A DNA stretch of 64,000 nucleotides from Theropithecus gelada (lineage: Eukaryota; Chordata; Mammalia; Primates; Cercopithecidae): NCBI RefSeq assembly GCF_003255815.1, contig NC_037673.1, positions 88,412,980 through 88,476,979 of the forward strand, read 5' to 3'. Made by a program: the position numbers and the translations under genes. Within the stretch, counting starts at the first letter, position 1. The number at the start of each line of letters is the position of its first letter. This document shows, in pieces, positions 61,417 to 64,000 of the stretch. The notes beneath the pieces are model-generated. The model searched no databases and had not been told where the DNA came from. It saw nothing but the letters and a program-made list of their open reading frames with translations.

Positions 61417-62433
61417 ATGGGGAAAAAGCAGGGCAGAAAAGCTGGAAATTCAAAAAACAAGAGCGCATCTCCCCCGGCAAAGGAGCGCAGCTCATCGCCA
61501 GCAACGGATCAAAGCTGGACGGAGAATGACTTTGACGAGATGAGAGAAGAAGGCGTCAGTCCATCAAATTTCTCAGAGCTAAAGGAGGAATTACGTACCC
61601 AGCGCAAAGAAACTAAAAATCTTGAAAAAAAAGTGGAAGAATTGACGGCTAGACTAATTAATGCAGAGAAGGTCATAAACGAAATGAAAGAGATGAAAAC
61701 CATGACACGAGAAATACGTGACAAATGCACAAGCTTCAGTAACCGACTCGATCAACTGGAAGAAAGAGTATCAGCAATTGAGGATCAAATGAATGAAATG
61801 AAGCGAGAAGAGAAACCAAAAGAAAAAAGAAGAAAAAGAAATGAACAAAGCCTGCAAGAAGTATGGGATTATGTAAAAAGACCAAATCTACGTCTGATTG
61901 GGGTGCCTGAAAGTGAGGGGGAAAATGGAACCAAGTTGGAAAACACTCTTCAGGATGTCATCCAGGAGAACTTCCCCAACCTAGTAGGGCAGGCCAACAT
62001 TCAAATCCAGGAAATACAGAGAACGCCACAAAGATACTCCTCGAGAAGAGCAACTCCAAGACACATAATTGCCAGATTCACCAAAGTTGAAATGAAGGAA
62101 AAAATCTTAAGGGCAGCCAGAGAGAAAGGTCGGGTTACCCACAAAGGGAAGCCCATCAGACTCACAGCAGATCTCTCGGCAGAAACTCTCCAAGCCAGAA
62201 GAGAGTGGGGGCCAATATTCAACATTCTTAAAGAAAAGAATTTTAAACCCAGAATTTCATATCCAGCCAAACTAAGTTTCATAAGTGAAGGAGAAATAAA
62301 ATCCTTTACAGATAAGCAAATGCTTAGAGATTTTGTCACCACTAGGCCTGCCTTACAAGAGACCCTGAAGGAAGCACTCAACATGGAAAGGAACAACCGG
62401 TACCAGCCATCTCAAAAACATGCCAAAATGTAA
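61417..62433 (+). CDS. L1 ORF1p, RNA-binding nucleic acid chaperone, intact
   Basis: 338 codons, the same length as human L1 ORF1p, starting MGKKQ and ending KHAKM with a TAA stop. ORF1p is a trimeric RNA-binding protein that coats L1 RNA to form the cytoplasmic particle used in retrotransposition. Visible parts are a basic, Ser-rich N-terminus (about residues 1-50), a long heptad-type coiled coil (about 52-150, rich in Glu, Lys and Leu), an RRM-like domain (about 157-252, with 'RPNLRLIGVPE' and 'RHIIARF') and a C-terminal domain (about 253-323, 'VTHKGKPIRLTADLSAETL'). No stop, frameshift or missing block was seen. The start is the first ATG after the 5' UTR, in context 'caaagatggg'. ORF2 follows after a 63-base spacer. 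Intactness implies a recent insertion or continued selection on its source. Confidence 0.96.
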   Translation: MGKKQGRKAGNSKNKSASPPAKERSSSPATDQSWTENDFDEMREEGVSPSNFSELKEELRTQRKETKNLEKKVEELTARLINAEKVINEMKEMKTMTREIRDKCTSFSNRLDQLEERVSAIEDQMNEMKREEKPKEKRRKRNEQSLQEVWDYVKRPNLRLIGVPESEGENGTKLENTLQDVIQENFPNLVGQANIQIQEIQRTPQRYSSRRATPRHIIARFTKVEMKEKILRAAREKGRVTHKGKPIRLTADLSAETLQARREWGPIFNILKEKNFKPRISYPAKLSFISEGEIKSFTDKQMLRDFVTTRPALQETLKEALNMERNNRYQPSQKHAKM

Positions 62434-62496
62434 AGACCATCGAGGCTAGGAAAAAACTGCATCAACTAATGAGCAAAATAACCAGTTAATATCATA

Positions 62497-64000
62497 ATGG
62501 CAGGATCAAGTTCACACATAACAATCTTAACCTTAAATGTAAATGGACTAAATGCTCCAATTAAGAGACACAGACTGGCAAACTGGATAAAGAGTCAAGA
62601 CCCATCAGTCTGCTGTATTCAGGAGACCCATCTCACACGCAGAGACATACATAGGCTCAAAATAAAGGGATGGAGGAAGATTTACCAAGCAAATGGAGAA
62701 CAAAAAAAAGCGGGGGTTGCAATACTAGTCTCTGATAAAACAGACTTTAAACCATCAAAGATCAAAAGAGACAAAGAAGGCCATTACATAATGGTAAAGG
62801 GATCAATTCAACAGGAAGAGCTAACTATCCTAAATATATATGCACCCAATACAGGAGCACCCAGATTCATAAAGCAAGTCCTTAGAGACTTACAAAGAGA
62901 TTTAGACTCCCATACAATAATAATGGGAGACTTCAACACTCCATTGTCAACATTAGACAGATCAACGAGACAGAAAGTTAACAAGGATATCCAGGAATTG
63001 AACTCATCTCTGCAGCAAGCAGACCTAATAGACATCTATAGAACTCTCCACCCCAAATCAACAGAATATACATTCTTCTCAGCACCACATCGTACTTATT
63101 CCAAAATTGACCACGTAATTGGAAGTAAAGCACTCCTCAGCAAATGTACAAGAACAGAAATTATAACAAACTGTCTCTCAGACCACAGTGCAATCAAACT
63201 AGAACTCAGGACTAAGAAACTCAATCAAAACCGCTCAACTACATGGAAACTGAACAACCTGCTCCTGAATGACTACTGGGTACATAACGAAATGAAGGCA
63301 GAAATAAAGATGTTCTTTGAAACCAATGAGAACAAAGATACAACATACCAGAATCTCTGGGACACATTTAAAGCAGTGTGTAGAGGGAAATTTATAGCAC
63401 TAAATGCCCACAAGAGAAAGCAGGAAAGATCTAAAATTGACACTCTAACATCGCAATTAAAAGAACTAGAGAAGCAAGAGCAAACACATTCGAAAGCTAG
63501 CAGAAGGCTAGAAATAACTAAGATCAGAGCAGAACTGAAGGAGATAGAGACACAAAAAACCCTCCAAAAAATCAATGAATCCAGGAGTTGGTTTTTTGAA
63601 AAGATCAACAAAATTGACAGACCACTAGCAAGACTAATAAAGAAGAAAAGAGAGAAGAATCAAATCGACGCAATTAAAAATGAAAAAGGGGATATCACCA
63701 CCAACCCCACAGAAATACAAACTACCATCAGAGAATACTATAAACACCTCTACGCAAATAAACTGGAAAATCTAGAAGAAATGGATAATTTCCTGGACAC
63801 TTACACTCTTCCAAGACTAAACCAGGAAGAAGTTGAATCCCTCAATAGACCAATAGCAGGCTCTGAAATCGAGGCAACAATTAATAGCCTACCAACCAAA
63901 AAAAGTCCAGGACCAGATGGATTCACAGCTGAATTCTACCAGAGGTACAAGGAGGAGTTGGTACCATTCCTTCTGAAACTATTCCAATCAATAGAAAAAG
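62497..64000 (+). CDS. L1 ORF2p, endonuclease and start of reverse transcriptase, open to window edge
   Basis: An ATG at 62497 opens a frame of 501 codons that I translated to the window end without meeting a stop. ORF2p nicks target DNA and copies L1 RNA by target-primed reverse transcription. The N-terminal apurinic/apyrimidinic-like endonuclease (about 1-239) keeps the residues known to be catalytic: N14 (in 'LTLNVNGLN'), E43 ('IQETHL'), D145 and N147 ('GDFNT'), D205 ('SKIDH') and D229-H230 ('SDHS'). The following linker and the start of the reverse transcriptase domain include 'SPGPDGFTAEFYQ'. The polymerase aspartates (the FADD motif) and the Cys-rich C-terminus are outside the window. 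Full activity is therefore not shown. The spacer to ORF1 is 63 bases, as expected for L1. Confidence 0.95.
   Translation, partial: MAGSSSHITILTLNVNGLNAPIKRHRLANWIKSQDPSVCCIQETHLTRRDIHRLKIKGWRKIYQANGEQKKAGVAILVSDKTDFKPSKIKRDKEGHYIMVKGSIQQEELTILNIYAPNTGAPRFIKQVLRDLQRDLDSHTIIMGDFNTPLSTLDRSTRQKVNKDIQELNSSLQQADLIDIYRTLHPKSTEYTFFSAPHRTYSKIDHVIGSKALLSKCTRTEIITNCLSDHSAIKLELRTKKLNQNRSTTWKLNNLLLNDYWVHNEMKAEIKMFFETNENKDTTYQNLWDTFKAVCRGKFIALNAHKRKQERSKIDTLTSQLKELEKQEQTHSKASRRLEITKIRAELKEIETQKTLQKINESRSWFFEKINKIDRPLARLIKKKREKNQIDAIKNEKGDITTNPTEIQTTIREYYKHLYANKLENLEEMDNFLDTYTLPRLNQEEVESLNRPIAGSEIEATINSLPTKKSPGPDGFTAEFYQRYKEELVPFLLKLFQSIEK

Larger units (their letters stand above)
60389..64000 (+). mobile_element. 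Young L1PA-type LINE-1, 5' portion to window edge
   Basis: The element begins with a G-run at 60389 and shows 5' UTR, intact ORF1 and open ORF2 in the canonical order. About 3.6 kb of an expected 6 kb lies in the window; the rest of ORF2, the 3' UTR and the poly(A) tail are outside. There is no 5' truncation or inversion, and no frameshift was found in either coding frame. The family is L1PA/L1RS-like, in keeping with a cercopithecid genome. Confidence 0.96.

Noticed and set aside
61509..63611. Minus-strand frames across L1 ORF1 and ORF2
   Set aside because: They are shadows of the intact sense frames of the young L1.
1..64000. CRISPR arrays, tRNA or rRNA genes, bacterial operon features
   Set aside because: No regular direct repeats with unique spacers, no cloverleaf or rRNA signature, and the repeat content is plainly primate nuclear DNA.

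Overview
This is a window of primate nuclear DNA, most likely from an Old World monkey such as a macaque or a close relative. The evidence is the Alu content. Several AluY copies have the variants I associate with cercopithecid AluYR elements: 'gatccggccactgcac' near the 3' end, 'gggcgaggtggcgggc' in the right arm and 'ggctcaagcctgtaat' at the 5' end. The window also holds a young, intact L1PA-type LINE. The base composition is AT-rich with scattered Alu, L1, L2, MIR, MaLR LTR and hAT elements. I found no host protein-coding exon, tRNA, rRNA or CRISPR array, so the window is intergenic or deep intronic.

Regions from left to right. 1-3.3 kb is mostly unique with MIR remnants, then an AluS at 3268-3547. 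3.75-11.0 kb is one nearly full-length, decayed L1 of L1PB/L1MA age on the minus strand, containing a MaLR solo LTR that carries a target-site duplication. 11.0-24 kb is mixed old sequence: an unnamed ancient dispersed repeat, MIRs, an L1 3' fragment, an L2, a MaLR LTR inserted into a MIR, and a MER1-type hAT element with a perfect 8-bp duplication. 24-25.6 kb is an MLT1-like LTR split by an AluY, followed by an old L1 fragment. 29-31.4 kb has a MaLR LTR, two antisense Alus and an inverted duplication with arms of about 150 bp, the left arm disrupted by one of those Alus. 33-39 kb is almost free of recognisable repeats and holds homeodomain/POU-like AT-rich motifs, so it is the best candidate for conserved non-coding function. 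40-47 kb has an L2 and a decayed plus-strand L1M with two Alu insertions. 47-58 kb is sparse: a HAL1-like fragment, MIRs, a monkey-type AluY and a 5'-truncated AluY. 58.2-59.1 kb has two Alus, the first ending in a 212-nt uninterrupted purine tract.

The most notable feature is at 60389-64000. It is the 5' part of a young plus-strand L1 with a complete 5' UTR promoter and a YY1-type site at its start. ORF1 is intact (338 codons), and ORF2 is open from its ATG to the window edge (501 codons) with every endonuclease catalytic residue I checked present. ORF1p (RNA-binding chaperone) and ORF2p (endonuclease plus reverse transcriptase) act together in target-primed reverse transcription, the same machinery that mobilised the Alus here. 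Whether this copy is competent depends on the part of ORF2 and the 3' end outside the window. I found no previously undescribed biological system.
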